Origin: an uncultured Sphingomonas sp.
Lineage (GTDB): Bacteria; Pseudomonadota; Alphaproteobacteria; Sphingomonadales; Sphingomonadaceae
Reading direction: 5' to 3'
DNA: 64,000 nucleotides
NCBI GenBank assembly: GCA_913775315.1
Contig: CAJYIX010000010.1
Coordinates: 1 to 64,000, forward strand
The first letter of the stretch is position 1. Each line of letters opens with the position of its first letter. The position numbers and the translations under genes are program-made. The notes under the pieces are model-generated. The model was not told the DNA's origin, searched no databases, and saw only the letters and a list, made by a program, of their open reading frames with translations. Shown here piece by piece: positions 8,589-16,791 of this stretch.

Positions 8589-10697
8589 GATCTGGAAGCG
8601 GAGCGTCGCGCGGATGTCGCGCCCGGCGAGCGGCGCGAAATCCTTGAGGAAACTGGCGTGGCGGCGCGCCTCGACGTCAAACAGGTTGTTCGCCGACAGC
8701 GTCAGGCTGGTCGCGTTGCCGCGGCCGAACGGCTTGAACGCGAGCGAGGCGTTGACCATCGTGTAGTCGTTGGTCGGCAGCTCGAAATCGGTCACGCGGT
8801 CCTGCTCGAACACATGCTCGACTTCGACCCGGCCGTTGAACTGGTCGCCATTCGCCTCGATTCCGCCGAGCATGCGCAGCGGCGGGATGCGCGGCGCCGG
8901 GCCGACGCCGGTGATCGTCGTGCGGACATAGTCGGCGAGGCCATCGATGCTCAGCTTGGTCGTGCCGAAGGTGGCGAGGTCGGCCTTGGCCTCCGCCTCG
9001 AACCCCCAGACGCGGGCATCGGCCTGCGCGTACTGGAAGACCGGCAGGTCGTCGATGATCTCGCCGGTCGGCGACTGGTAGATATAGTCGTTGAACCAGT
9101 TGTAATAGCCGGCCAGCGCGAAGCTGACGCCCGGTGCCGAGCCGCGCAGCGTCGCCTCGAGTCCCCAGCTCTTTTCCTTGGCAAAGGTCGGGTCGCCGAT
9201 CTCGTAGGACTGGGTGCCCGCGTGCGGACCGTTGGCGAACAGTTCCTCGGCGGCGGGCGCACGCTCGCTGCGCGAGCCGTTGAGGCCGATGCGGATGCCG
9301 TCAGCCAGCTGATAGCTGGCGCCGAGCGAACCGGAGATCGCATCGAAGCTCCGCTCGTAGCGCGGCGTGCCGATCTGCGCGTCGGCCTGTGCGGTCAGGC
9401 TGGTCTGCTCGTAGCGGGCGCCGCCTTCTACACGGAAGGGCCCCATGTCGAGGCTCTGGAGCGTGAAAACGCCGTACTGCTCGGTCGTGTTGCGCGGCAC
9501 GAACTTCTCTTCGCCCTGCACGTCGAAGTCGCGGATGAACATCTGCATGCCCGACGCGCCCTTCCAGCCGCCCTTCGCGCGCTGGACGAGCTCGAGCCGC
9601 CCCTCATAGCCCTGGTTGAAGAAGCTGGTGCCGATCTCGCCGGTGTCCTCGATCTCGTCATGGCGATAATCGGCGGCGGCAAGGCGGACGCGAATCTTGT
9701 CGAGGAAACCCTCGGTCTCGACCTCGCCGCGAATGTCGAAGCGCGTCTGCTTGAGGGCGAGCCGCACCTGCTCGGCCTCGCCCTGGGTGGTCTCGTCGTA
9801 GCCGATGCGCGCGGGCACGCCGTAGATGCTGTCGTAGTGGCTGACGGAGAAGCCCAGGTGCCCGCGATCGGTCACCACCGACAGGCCGCCGGCGACTTCC
9901 CACGTTTCCGACGCGGTGTTGGGGATGCGGCCGCGCAGCGTCGCGTTCTCGCGCACCGCCGGATCGGCGCTGGAGGCAGCGAGGGCGCGCAGTTCGGGGC
10001 TGAGCAGATAGCCGCCGGTGCGCAGGTCGTCGGTCTTCAGATAACTGCCGTCGAGATGGGCGACCAGCTTGCCCGCGATCGGCACGTCGATCTCGCCGGC
10101 GACCGACCGCTCCTTGGCGGCGGTGCCGTAATTGCCGATCACGTCGAGGTGGACGGCTTCTTCGGGCAAGCGGCGCGGGATGCGGTTGTCGATGACGTTG
10201 ACGACGCCGCCGATCGCCGACGACCCGAACAGGAGGGCGGAGGGGCCGCGCAGCACCTCGATCCGGTCGGCGGTCAGCGGGTTGATGACCGGCGCGTGAT
10301 CGACCGAGGTGGTCGAGGCGTCGACCGAGCCGATGCCGTCGATCAGCACGCGCACGCGGTCGCCCGAAAAGCCGCGCAGGATCGGCCGCGACGCGCTGGG
10401 GCCGAAGGACGAGGCGCTGACGCCCGGCTGACGCGCCAGCGTGTCGCCGATCGACGGGCGCAGGTCGCGGGTCAGCGCCTGGCCGGTCAGCACCGACGTG
10501 CCCGACAGGATGTCGCCCTGCGTCTGCTCATAAGGCGCGGTGACGATGATGTCGGCGCGATCCTCCGAATGGTCGCCGCGCTGTGCTTCGGCGGGCGCGG
10601 GGGTGTCGGCGGCGGGCGCCGGCTTTCCCTCGGCGAAGGCCGGCGCGGCGACGAGCATGGTGGAGGCGAGCAGCAGGGGACGAAGCAACATCGGCAC
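8586..10697 (-). CDS. TonB-dependent outer-membrane receptor, probable zinc uptake (ZnuD-like)
   Basis: This 703-residue protein has a signal peptide (about 1-22, ending AAPAFA), a plug domain (about 50-170, with PILRGFSGDRVRVLIDGIGS and RIEVLRGPSALLFGSSAIGG) and a long 22-strand-type barrel ending in LRFQI. The plug text DGIGSVDASTTSVDHAPVIN and the barrel text HLDGSYLKTDDLRTGGYLL are like those of ZnuD-type receptors. A Zur-like palindrome sits 43 bases upstream. Together these suggest TonB-driven zinc import, though the substrate is inferred. No znuABC genes are in the window. Confidence 0.85.
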   Translation of the reverse strand: MPMLLRPLLLASTMLVAAPAFAEGKPAPAADTPAPAEAQRGDHSEDRADIIVTAPYEQTQGDILSGTSVLTGQALTRDLRPSIGDTLARQPGVSASSFGPSASRPILRGFSGDRVRVLIDGIGSVDASTTSVDHAPVINPLTADRIEVLRGPSALLFGSSAIGGVVNVIDNRIPRRLPEEAVHLDVIGNYGTAAKERSVAGEIDVPIAGKLVAHLDGSYLKTDDLRTGGYLLSPELRALAASSADPAVRENATLRGRIPNTASETWEVAGGLSVVTDRGHLGFSVSHYDSIYGVPARIGYDETTQGEAEQVRLALKQTRFDIRGEVETEGFLDKIRVRLAAADYRHDEIEDTGEIGTSFFNQGYEGRLELVQRAKGGWKGASGMQMFIRDFDVQGEEKFVPRNTTEQYGVFTLQSLDMGPFRVEGGARYEQTSLTAQADAQIGTPRYERSFDAISGSLGASYQLADGIRIGLNGSRSERAPAAEELFANGPHAGTQSYEIGDPTFAKEKSWGLEATLRGSAPGVSFALAGYYNWFNDYIYQSPTGEIIDDLPVFQYAQADARVWGFEAEAKADLATFGTTKLSIDGLADYVRTTITGVGPAPRIPPLRMLGGIEANGDQFNGRVEVEHVFEQDRVTDFELPTNDYTMVNASLAFKPFGRGNATSLTLSANNLFDVEARRHASFLKDFAPLAGRDIRATLRFQI

Positions 10698-10739
10698 GAT
10701 TCCGGTACGCTTGGAGAAAGACGCGCCTGTGTACCGCGA

Positions 10740-10754
10740 TGTTATAAAGTCACA
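10740..10754. promoter_or_regulatory. Zur-like box upstream of the TonB receptor
   Basis: TGTTATAAAGTCACA matches 11 of 14 defined positions of the Zur consensus TGTTATA-N-TATAACA. It lies 43-57 bases upstream of the receptor ATG, a usual operator position. Zur represses zinc uptake genes when zinc is plentiful. The left half-site is perfect and the right half is degenerate. Confidence 0.5.
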
Positions 10755-10838
10755 AGAGGCTTTTCGACGATGCTACACGCAATGCGACGAACGCACCCCG
10801 ACGGGATGTGCGAAGCGGCATCGGCGATGTGGAAAAAA

Positions 10839-10915
10839 TGGCGCACCCGGAACGATTCGAACGTCCGACCCTCAGATTCGTAGTCTGATGCTCTATCCAG
10901 CTGAGCTACGGGTGC
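10839..10915 (-). tRNA. tRNA-Arg (anticodon ACG)
   Basis: On the minus strand the acceptor GCACCCG pairs with CGGGTGC. The D arm is GCTC...GAGC, the anticodon stem-loop CAGA-CTACGAA-TCTG gives ACG, and the T arm and G discriminator are followed by encoded CCA (77 nt). A run of six Ts follows the CCA directly. A34 would be expected to be deaminated to inosine. Confidence 0.97.
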
Positions 10916-11002
10916 GCGGTAGGAGGGGGCCTCTAAACGGCGTTTGCGGACCGCGCAACCCCGTTGCGTGCAAAAAAATGCGCGGATAGGCGTTGAGGGG
11001 TG

Positions 11003-11503
11003 ATGCGATCCGCCCTTGCCCTGTCCGCCCTTGCTCTCCTTGCCGCGTGCGCCAGCCGGGGGGACGACGGCTATCCCTCGCTGCTGCCGCGGCCGATCGA
11101 GAAGCGGGGCTTCGCCGATCCGACGCCGAAGCCCGAGCCGGTCGCGACCCCCGATGCGGCACTCGACGCTCAGGTGGCGAAAGCCAAGGCGTCGCTCGCG
11201 AAGGCTGGCGCGGCCTTTGCCGACAAGGCGGGGGACGCCGAGCGGCTGGCCGCGCGGGCAAAGGGTGCGTCGGCGGGCAGCGAGCCGTGGATCGCTGCGC
11301 AGGTGGCACTCGCCGAACTCGACACGCTGCGCAGCGGCACCGCGGGCGCACTCGCCGATGTCGAGAAGCTGGCGATCGACCGCGCAGCCGAGGGCAAGCC
11401 GCCTTATCCCTCGCTCGAGACGCTGCTCGCCGACGCACGCGCCCAGAACCAGCGCGAGGTCGAGCGGATCAACCGGATCGAAGGATCGATGCCGCGCGGT
11501 TAA
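11003..11503 (+). CDS. Putative lipoprotein, helical
   Basis: The 166-residue product has a lipoprotein signal (MRSALALSALALLAACAS; cysteine 16). A Pro-rich linker with LLPRPIEKRGF follows, then a predicted helical Ala/Lys/Glu-rich body (about 55-165). No domain is recognised. A GTG at 11000 directly before the ATG is an alternative start. Its TAA overlaps the TAA of the convergent deaminase gene in the shared bases TTAA. Confidence 0.65.
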   Translation: MRSALALSALALLAACASRGDDGYPSLLPRPIEKRGFADPTPKPEPVATPDAALDAQVAKAKASLAKAGAAFADKAGDAERLAARAKGASAGSEPWIAAQVALAELDTLRSGTAGALADVEKLAIDRAAEGKPPYPSLETLLADARAQNQREVERINRIEGSMPRG

Positions 11504-11991
11504 TCGCCGCGCCGCCGGTAATTGTCCTGATGCAGTTGGCGCAGGCGCTCGGCGGCGGCCTCCCACGGGCCGGCGACCGGCGTGTCGGGCGATACCTGCT
11601 CGATCGGGGTCGGCCGCACGGGTGACGGCTCCGCCCCCGCTTCGGCCAGCCAGCCGGCGAGCTGGCCCGCGGAACTGGCATAGACGATGCGGCCGAGCCC
11701 GACCCAGCCATGTGCGGCGGCGCACATCGGGCAATGCTCGGTCGAGGTGTAGAGCGTCGCCGAGCGGCGTGCGGCGTCGTCGAGGTTGTGCGCAGCCCAG
11801 CGCGCGAGCGTAAATTCGGGATGCCGCGTCGGATCGACGCTGACCGCGCGGTTGCGATCCTCGGCAAGCACGTTGCCCTCGGCATCGACGAGTAGCGATC
11901 CGAACGGATGGTCGCCCGCCGCGTCGGCTTCGACGGCGAGTTCGATCGCGCGTTCGAGGAAGGGGTGGTCGGCGGGGGTGATGTCGGTCAT
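11500..11991 (-). CDS. Cytidine/nucleoside deaminase-fold protein
   Basis: This 163-residue protein has the zinc-dependent deaminase fold. The first zinc/catalytic motif reads HPEFTLARWAA (usual form HAE) and the second reads TSTEHCPMCAAAHGWVG (usual form PCxxC), so both are slightly variant but retain His, Glu and two Cys. The C-terminal half matches guanine-deaminase/TadA-like nucleoside deaminases more than mRNA editors. The substrate is unknown. It is a single gene, upstream of and separate from accC on the same strand. Confidence 0.75.
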   Translation of the reverse strand: MTDITPADHPFLERAIELAVEADAAGDHPFGSLLVDAEGNVLAEDRNRAVSVDPTRHPEFTLARWAAHNLDDAARRSATLYTSTEHCPMCAAAHGWVGLGRIVYASSAGQLAGWLAEAGAEPSPVRPTPIEQVSPDTPVAGPWEAAAERLRQLHQDNYRRRGD

Positions 11992-12036
11992 CCGGCGCCA
12001 ACCGCTGGCGGCGCCGGACGATCCATCATCGATGGC

Positions 12037-13386
12037 TCACGCGTCCTTCGCGAGCCATTCCTCGAGCCACTTGATCGTATAGTCGCCCGACTGGAACTCG
12101 GGGTCGTCGAGCAGCGCCTGGTGTAGCGGGATCGTCGTCTTGACCCCCTCGACCACGAACTCCTCCAGCGCACGGCGCAGGCGCATCAGGCACCCCTCGC
12201 GCGTGCGGCCATAGACGATCAGCTTGGCGATCATCGAATCATAGTAAGGCGGGATGCGGTAGCCGGCGTACAGCCCGCTATCGACGCGCACATGCATGCC
12301 GCCCGGCGCATGGAAGTAAGTGACCTTGCCGGGCGAGGGGGCGAAGGTGCGCGCATCCTCGGCATTGATGCGACATTCGATCGCGTGGCCGGTGAAGCGG
12401 ATATCCTCCTGTTTCACCGACAGGCCATGACCTTCGGCGACGCGGATCTGTTCGCGGACCAGGTCGACGCCGGTAATCATCTCGGTCACCGGATGCTCGA
12501 CCTGAAGCCGGGTGTTCATCTCGATGAAGTAGAACTCGCCGTTTTCCCACAGGAACTCGATCGTGCCGGCACCGCGATAGCCCATGTCGGCCATTGCCTT
12601 GGCGACGATGCCGCCCATCCGCGCGCGATCCTCCGCGCCGAGGACGGGCGAGGGCGCTTCCTCCAGCACTTTCTGGTGACGGCGCTGAAGCGAGCAGTCG
12701 CGCTCGCCCAAGTGGACGGCATTACCCTCGCCGTCGCCGAACACCTGGAACTCGATGTGGCGCGGATTGCCGAGATACTTCTCGATATAAACGGTGGCGT
12801 CGCCGAACGCGGCCTTCGCCTCGCTGCCCGCCTGCTGCATCAGCGTTTCGAGCTGGTCGGGGGCGTTGCACACCTTCATCCCGCGCCCGCCGCCGCCGCT
12901 CGCGGCCTTGATGATGACCGGATAGCCGATCCGCTCGGCGATCGCCTTGGCCTCGGCGATGTCACTGACCGCGCCGTCGGAGCCGGGGACGAGCGGCAGG
13001 CCGAGCGCGCCGGCGGTGCGCTTGGCCTCCACCTTGTCGCCCATCACGCGGATATGCTCGGGCTTCGGCCCCACGAACAGGATGTTGTGAAGCTCGACGA
13101 TCTCGGCGAATTTGGCGTTCTCGCTGAGGAAGCCGTAACCCGGATGGATCGCGTCGGCGCCGGAGATTTCGGCGGCCGAGATGATGTTCGGGATGTTGAG
13201 ATAGCTCTCGCCCGCGGGCGGCGGGCCGATACAGATCGCCTCGTCGGCGAGGCGCACGTGCATCGCGTCGGCATCCGCGGTCGAGTGCACCGCCACCGTC
13301 TTGATGCCCATTTCGTGGCAAGCGCGGTGGATGCGCAGCGCGATCTCGCCGCGGTTGGCGATCAGGAGCTTCTTGATCTGCGGCAT
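12037..13386 (-). CDS. accC: Acetyl-CoA carboxylase, biotin carboxylase subunit
   Basis: The 449-residue ATP-grasp enzyme carboxylates biotin on AccB, the first step of fatty-acid synthesis. Visible motifs are [15 protein letters not shown] at the N-terminus, [16 protein letters not shown], the ATP loop [33 protein letters not shown] and [17 protein letters not shown]. The length is that of a stand-alone AccC, unlike the longer fused PccA at 36411. It starts one base after the accB stop. Confidence 0.97.
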   Translation of the reverse strand: MPQIKKLLIANRGEIALRIHRACHEMGIKTVAVHSTADADAMHVRLADEAICIGPPPAGESYLNIPNIISAAEISGADAIHPGYGFLSENAKFAEIVELHNILFVGPKPEHIRVMGDKVEAKRTAGALGLPLVPGSDGAVSDIAEAKAIAERIGYPVIIKAASGGGGRGMKVCNAPDQLETLMQQAGSEAKAAFGDATVYIEKYLGNPRHIEFQVFGDGEGNAVHLGERDCSLQRRHQKVLEEAPSPVLGAEDRARMGGIVAKAMADMGYRGAGTIEFLWENGEFYFIEMNTRLQVEHPVTEMITGVDLVREQIRVAEGHGLSVKQEDIRFTGHAIECRINAEDARTFAPSPGKVTYFHAPGGMHVRVDSGLYAGYRIPPYYDSMIAKLIVYGRTREGCLMRLRRALEEFVVEGVKTTIPLHQALLDDPEFQSGDYTIKWLEEWLAKDA

Positions 13387-13387
13387 C

Positions 13388-13885
13388 TTACGCGACGACG
13401 ATCAGCGGCTGGTCGAACTCGACGGGCTGGCCGTTCTCGACCAGCACCTGGGTCACCGTGCCGGCGGCCGGCGCGACGATCGGGTTCATGACCTTCATCG
13501 CCTCGATGATGAGGAGCGTGTCGCCGGCGGCGACGGTCTGGCCCACCGCGGCGAACGGCTTGGCGCCCGGCTCGGCCGCGAGATAGGCGGTGCCGACCAT
13601 CGGCGACTTGACCGCATTGACCGCGATCGCCGGGGCCGACGCGCCGGCTTCGGCAGCGGCGGGCGCGGCAGCAACCGGCTGCGGCGCGTGCGCGATCGTC
13701 GGGGCATAGGCGGGGGCGGCGTGCATCATCGGCGCGACCGTGACTTCGCGCGCGACGCGGACCCGGCGCTCGCCGTCCTCGACCTCGATCTCGGTCAACT
13801 GCGTCTCGTCGAGCACGCCGGCCAGCTGACGGACCAGCTCGATATCGACGCGCATGTGGCGTTTGCCTTCGCTCTCTTCTGACAT
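13388..13885 (-). CDS. accB: Acetyl-CoA carboxylase biotin carboxyl carrier protein
   Basis: I choose the ATG at 13885 (165 residues), preceded by GGGAAG; the frame is open to 13903. The N-terminal domain is followed by an Ala/Pro-rich swinging linker (about 50-90) and the biotinyl domain with EAMKVMNPI, where Lys131 is biotinylated. It carries biotin between AccC and the carboxyltransferase. It is the first gene of accBC, downstream of aroQ on the same strand with a 33-base gap, which is a frequent alphaproteobacterial order. Confidence 0.95.
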   Translation of the reverse strand: MSEESEGKRHMRVDIELVRQLAGVLDETQLTEIEVEDGERRVRVAREVTVAPMMHAAPAYAPTIAHAPQPVAAAPAAAEAGASAPAIAVNAVKSPMVGTAYLAAEPGAKPFAAVGQTVAAGDTLLIIEAMKVMNPIVAPAAGTVTQVLVENGQPVEFDQPLIVVA

Positions 13886-13918
13886 GCGACTGTTGCTTCC
13901 CAATAAAAGTGCGGCCCT

Positions 13919-14356
13919 TTAGGCCAGCCGTGCGGCGGCTTCAAGCGCGAGGACGTAGCTCTGCGCGCCGAAGCCCGCGATGGTGCCATGCGCGGCCATT
14001 CCCACATAGCTCTTGTGGCGAAAGGCCTCGCGCTTGTGCGGGTTGGACAAATGGACCTCGATCACCGGCGTTCGGATCGCCTTGATCGCGTCGAGCAGCG
14101 CGACCGACGTGTGAGTAAAGGCAGCGGCATTGAGGAGGACGGCGCGCGCCCCCTCCGCCTGCGCCTCGTGCAGCCAGTCGACGAGGTGGCCTTCGTGGTT
14201 CGACTGGCGGACCTCGACTTCCAGCCCCAACTCGCGCGCCCGATCCTCGAGCATCCCGGCAATGTCGTCGAGCGTGTCGGCGCCGTAGATATCCGGCTCG
14301 CGCGTGCCGAGCAGGTTGAGGTTCGGCCCGTTGAGAACGTACACGAGATCGGCCAT
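13919..14356 (-). CDS. aroQ: 3-dehydroquinate dehydratase, type II
   Basis: The 145-residue enzyme makes 3-dehydroshikimate in the shikimate pathway. Signature [17 protein letters not shown] contains catalytic Tyr24, and EVHLSN contains the second catalytic residue His102. Length fits the dodecameric type II family. I use the ATG at 14356; a long in-frame extension beyond it is antisense to thiSG. It heads a likely aroQ-accB-accC operon and is divergent from thiSG across 117 bases. Confidence 0.95.
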   Translation of the reverse strand: MADLVYVLNGPNLNLLGTREPDIYGADTLDDIAGMLEDRARELGLEVEVRQSNHEGHLVDWLHEAQAEGARAVLLNAAAFTHTSVALLDAIKAIRTPVIEVHLSNPHKREAFRHKSYVGMAAHGTIAGFGAQSYVLALEAAARLA

Positions 14357-14473
14357 CGGCGCTTCCGGTTGCGGGCGCGGCGGACGGCGCCTAGATCGAG
14401 CGCCTTCCATACCCGCACCATCGGTCCGAAGTCGAGCGATGGTTAAGGCGGCCAACGACATCGAAGGACGGCG

Positions 14474-15478
14474 ATGCACAGCGACGGCACCATCTCGATC
14501 CGCGTGAACGGCGAGCACAAGCGCGTGAAGGACGGCCTGACGCTGGCTGACCTCGCGAGCGAGCTCGGCCTCGTCCCCGAAAAGGTGGCGGTCGAGCGGA
14601 ACATGGAAGTCGTGCCGCGCTCGACGCTGGGCCAGGTGCGCGTCGAGGACGGCGATGAGCTGGAGATCGTGCACTTCGTCGGCGGCGGCGACCATGCCGC
14701 GGCGGTCGATGCCGACACCTGGACCGTCGCGGGCCGGACGTTCCGCTCGCGGCTGATCGTCGGCACCGGCAAGTACAAGGACTTCGCGCAGAACGCCGCC
14801 GCGGTCGAGGCGTCGGGGGCGGAGATCGTCACCGTGGCGGTCCGCCGCGTGAACGTGAGCGACCCGAATGCGCCGATGCTCACCGACTTCATCGACCCCA
14901 AGCGCGTCACCTATCTGCCCAACACCGCCGGTTGCTTCGACGCCGACAGCGCGATCCGCACGCTCCGGCTGGCGCGCGAGGCCGGCGGCTGGGACCTCGT
15001 CAAGCTCGAGGTGCTGGGCGAGGCGCGGACGCTCTATCCCAACATGCGCGAGACGCTGAAGGCGACCGAGGTCCTGGTGCGCGAGGGGTTCAAGCCGATG
15101 GTCTACTGCACCGACGATCCGATCGCGGCGAAGCAACTGGAGGAGGCGGGGGCGGTCGCGATCATGCCGCTCGGCGCGCCGATCGGCTCGGGCCTGGGCA
15201 TCCAGAACGAGGTGACGATCCGCCTGATCGTCGAGGGCGCGGGCGTGCCGGTGCTGGTTGACGCCGGCGTGGGGCAGGCGTCGGACGCGGCGCGGGCGAT
15301 GGAGCTCGGCTGCGACGGCGTGCTCATGAACACCGCGATCGCCGAGGCGAAGGACCCGATCCTGATGGCCGCGGCGATGAAGGCGTCGGTGGAAGCCGGG
15401 CGCATGGGCTATCGCGCCGGTCGCATGGCCAAGCGCCGCTATGCCGATCCGTCAAGCCCGCTGGCCGGTTTGATCTAG
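14474..15478 (+). CDS. thiSG: ThiS-ThiG fusion: sulfur carrier plus thiazole synthase
   Basis: Residues 1-72 are a ThiS domain ending VHFVGGG, and residues about 82-334 are ThiG with the Schiff-base lysine in [13 protein letters not shown] and the phosphate loops [11 protein letters not shown] and [18 protein letters not shown]. ThiG forms the thiazole phosphate of thiamine from deoxyxylulose phosphate, glycine imine and sulfur from ThiS thiocarboxylate. In the fusion the Gly-Gly end is internal, yet free ThiS must have it at the C-terminus, so cleavage or another mechanism is implied. The fusion is known in alphaproteobacteria. No thiamine riboswitch motif was seen upstream. ThiE is 33 kb away at 48592. 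Confidence 0.93.
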   Translation: MHSDGTISIRVNGEHKRVKDGLTLADLASELGLVPEKVAVERNMEVVPRSTLGQVRVEDGDELEIVHFVGGGDHAAAVDADTWTVAGRTFRSRLIVGTGKYKDFAQNAAAVEASGAEIVTVAVRRVNVSDPNAPMLTDFIDPKRVTYLPNTAGCFDADSAIRTLRLAREAGGWDLVKLEVLGEARTLYPNMRETLKATEVLVREGFKPMVYCTDDPIAAKQLEEAGAVAIMPLGAPIGSGLGIQNEVTIRLIVEGAGVPVLVDAGVGQASDAARAMELGCDGVLMNTAIAEAKDPILMAAAMKASVEAGRMGYRAGRMAKRRYADPSSPLAGLI

Positions 15479-15559
15479 GTTGGAACCGGCGACTAGTTGA
15501 TCCGTTTTACATGACGAACGGCGCAAATGGCGCCGTGGTATCGTGTAAGGAGAATTTCG

Positions 15560-15730
15560 ATGGGCGAGCTGGTCGACAAGATCAAGGGCAAGGTCAACGA
15601 AGCTATCGGCGACGTGAAGCAGAAGTCGGACAACCCCGAGACCCGCGCTGAGGGTCAGGCACAGGAAGCCAAGGGCAAGGCCCAGCAGGCTGGCGGCGCG
15701 ATCAAGGGCGCGCTGGGCGACAAGGTCTGA
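15560..15730 (+). CDS. CsbD-family stress protein
   Basis: The 56-residue hydrophilic protein (MGELVDKIKGKVNEAIGDVK) has the CsbD pattern of Lys/Gly-Lys repeats. I use the ATG at 15560 with AAGGAGA seven bases upstream. CsbD proteins are abundant under general stress in bacteria; their biochemical role is unclear. It stands alone between thiSG and a strong terminator, so it probably has its own promoter in the 80 bases after thiSG. Confidence 0.88.
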   Translation: MGELVDKIKGKVNEAIGDVKQKSDNPETRAEGQAQEAKGKAQQAGGAIKGALGDKV

Positions 15731-15758
15731 TCGACCTGACGCTTTGACTTGAGCCAAG

Positions 15759-15790
15759 CGGCCGCTCGTCTTTGGACGGGCGGCCGTTTT
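15759..15790 (+). terminator. Rho-independent terminator after csbD
   Basis: CGGCCGCTCGTC (15759-15770) pairs with GACGGGCGGCCG (15775-15786) over 12 base pairs with a single G-U wobble, has a four-base loop, and is followed by TTTT. Confidence 0.9.
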
Positions 15791-15812
15791 GCTATGGGCG
15801 GTGTCGGGTGCC

Positions 15813-16778
15813 TCAGCCTTCGGCTTTCAGGATTTCGGCCAAGCGCGCGGGTTGCTCGACATGGACGAAGTGCCCCGCATCGGGGACGGTCACGATCCTG
15901 CCGCCGGCCGCCCGGACTGCGGCGAGTTCGGCGGGGCTCGTCACATGGTCGCCCGCGCCGCGGACAAGCAGCAGCGGCCCCTTCCATTGCGCGACCGCAC
16001 CCAGCATCGGCTTGTACGTCGAGGGTTCGTCGAGGATCGCGCGCCCTTGCGCCTGTCCCTGTTCCCAGCGCGCGTCGGGCAGCCCGGCGGTGGCGGCGAG
16101 GCGCGAGAACATGTCGCGGTTCTGTGGCTGCACGACATACAGCTCCTGCCGCCGCAACCCGAGCGCGCCGATTGCCCGCTCCATGTCGCCGAGAAACCGC
16201 GTATCGACCGGGGTGGCGGGATCAGCAAGGCGCATGGCGGTCACGGCGGCATCGAAATCGACGCCGTTGAGCAGTTGCGCGGCGCTGGCGCACAGCCAGC
16301 GAAACGAACTCGGCACGTCGATCGCAGGCGATTCGAGGATCAGCCGCTCGACCCGGTCCGGATGCGCCAGCGCGTAGCGAAGCGCATAGGTGCCGCCGAA
16401 ACTGTGGCCGAGGATCCGCCAGCGCTCGATCCCCAGCTTCATGCGGATCACTTCGAAATCGGCGATCAGGTCGTCGATCGTGACCTTTGCGTCCCCGGGC
16501 AGCGGGTCGGAGCGCAGCACCCCGCGCTGGTCGACGCTGATGAGGCGGAACGCGTCGCCGAGCGCAGGCTTCATGTAACGCTCGAAATCGAGCGCGCCGA
16601 TGCCGGGGCCGCCATGGATGTAGAGGAGCGGCGGCGCGGTGCGCGGGCCGCTGTCGTCCACCCACAGGCGATGCGAGCCGACCTGCATCAGCGCGCCGCT
16701 GATCCCTGCTGCCCGCGCCGGCAGCGCCGCGATTGCCGCCCCGGCGGCAAGGCCCGTCACGAACGTTCGGCGCTCCAT
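15813..16778 (-). CDS. Exported alpha/beta hydrolase (proline-iminopeptidase-like)
   Basis: The 321-residue protein begins MERRTFVTGLAAGAAIAALP, a twin-arginine-type signal. The hydrolase fold shows HGGPG (55-59, oxyanion hole), the nucleophile elbow GHSFGG with Ser126, an acidic residue in GAGDHVTS, and the final catalytic His in DAGHFVHVE. HGGPG with GHSFGG is typical of prolyl aminopeptidase-like hydrolases, but the substrate could be an ester. It follows the TPP-enzyme gene by 13 bases, so they are likely co-transcribed. Confidence 0.85.
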   Translation of the reverse strand: MERRTFVTGLAAGAAIAALPARAAGISGALMQVGSHRLWVDDSGPRTAPPLLYIHGGPGIGALDFERYMKPALGDAFRLISVDQRGVLRSDPLPGDAKVTIDDLIADFEVIRMKLGIERWRILGHSFGGTYALRYALAHPDRVERLILESPAIDVPSSFRWLCASAAQLLNGVDFDAAVTAMRLADPATPVDTRFLGDMERAIGALGLRRQELYVVQPQNRDMFSRLAATAGLPDARWEQGQAQGRAILDEPSTYKPMLGAVAQWKGPLLLVRGAGDHVTSPAELAAVRAAGGRIVTVPDAGHFVHVEQPARLAEILKAEG

Positions 16779-16791
16779 CGCAAGTCTCCCG

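Noticed and set aside
8544-10883. 779-codon open frame on the plus strand opposite the TonB receptor
   Set aside because: It is an antisense shadow caused by high GC codon bias. It has a composition rich in Arg/Gly/Ala/Asp with no domain, and the minus-strand frame is a clear TonB receptor.
10950-10985. GCGCAAC/GTTGCG hairpin followed by AAAAAAA as a terminator
   Set aside because: The A-run is on the wrong side for the tRNA-Arg strand, and on the plus strand it is not a U-tract.
14357-14473. Thiamine (TPP) riboswitch upstream of thiSG
   Set aside because: No CTGAGA...ACCTGA-type thi-box words are found in this short gap.
13919-15136. Long fusion of aroQ with an upstream domain on the minus strand
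   Set aside because: The extra 260 residues are the antisense of thiSG; AroQ begins properly at [12 protein letters not shown] at 14356.
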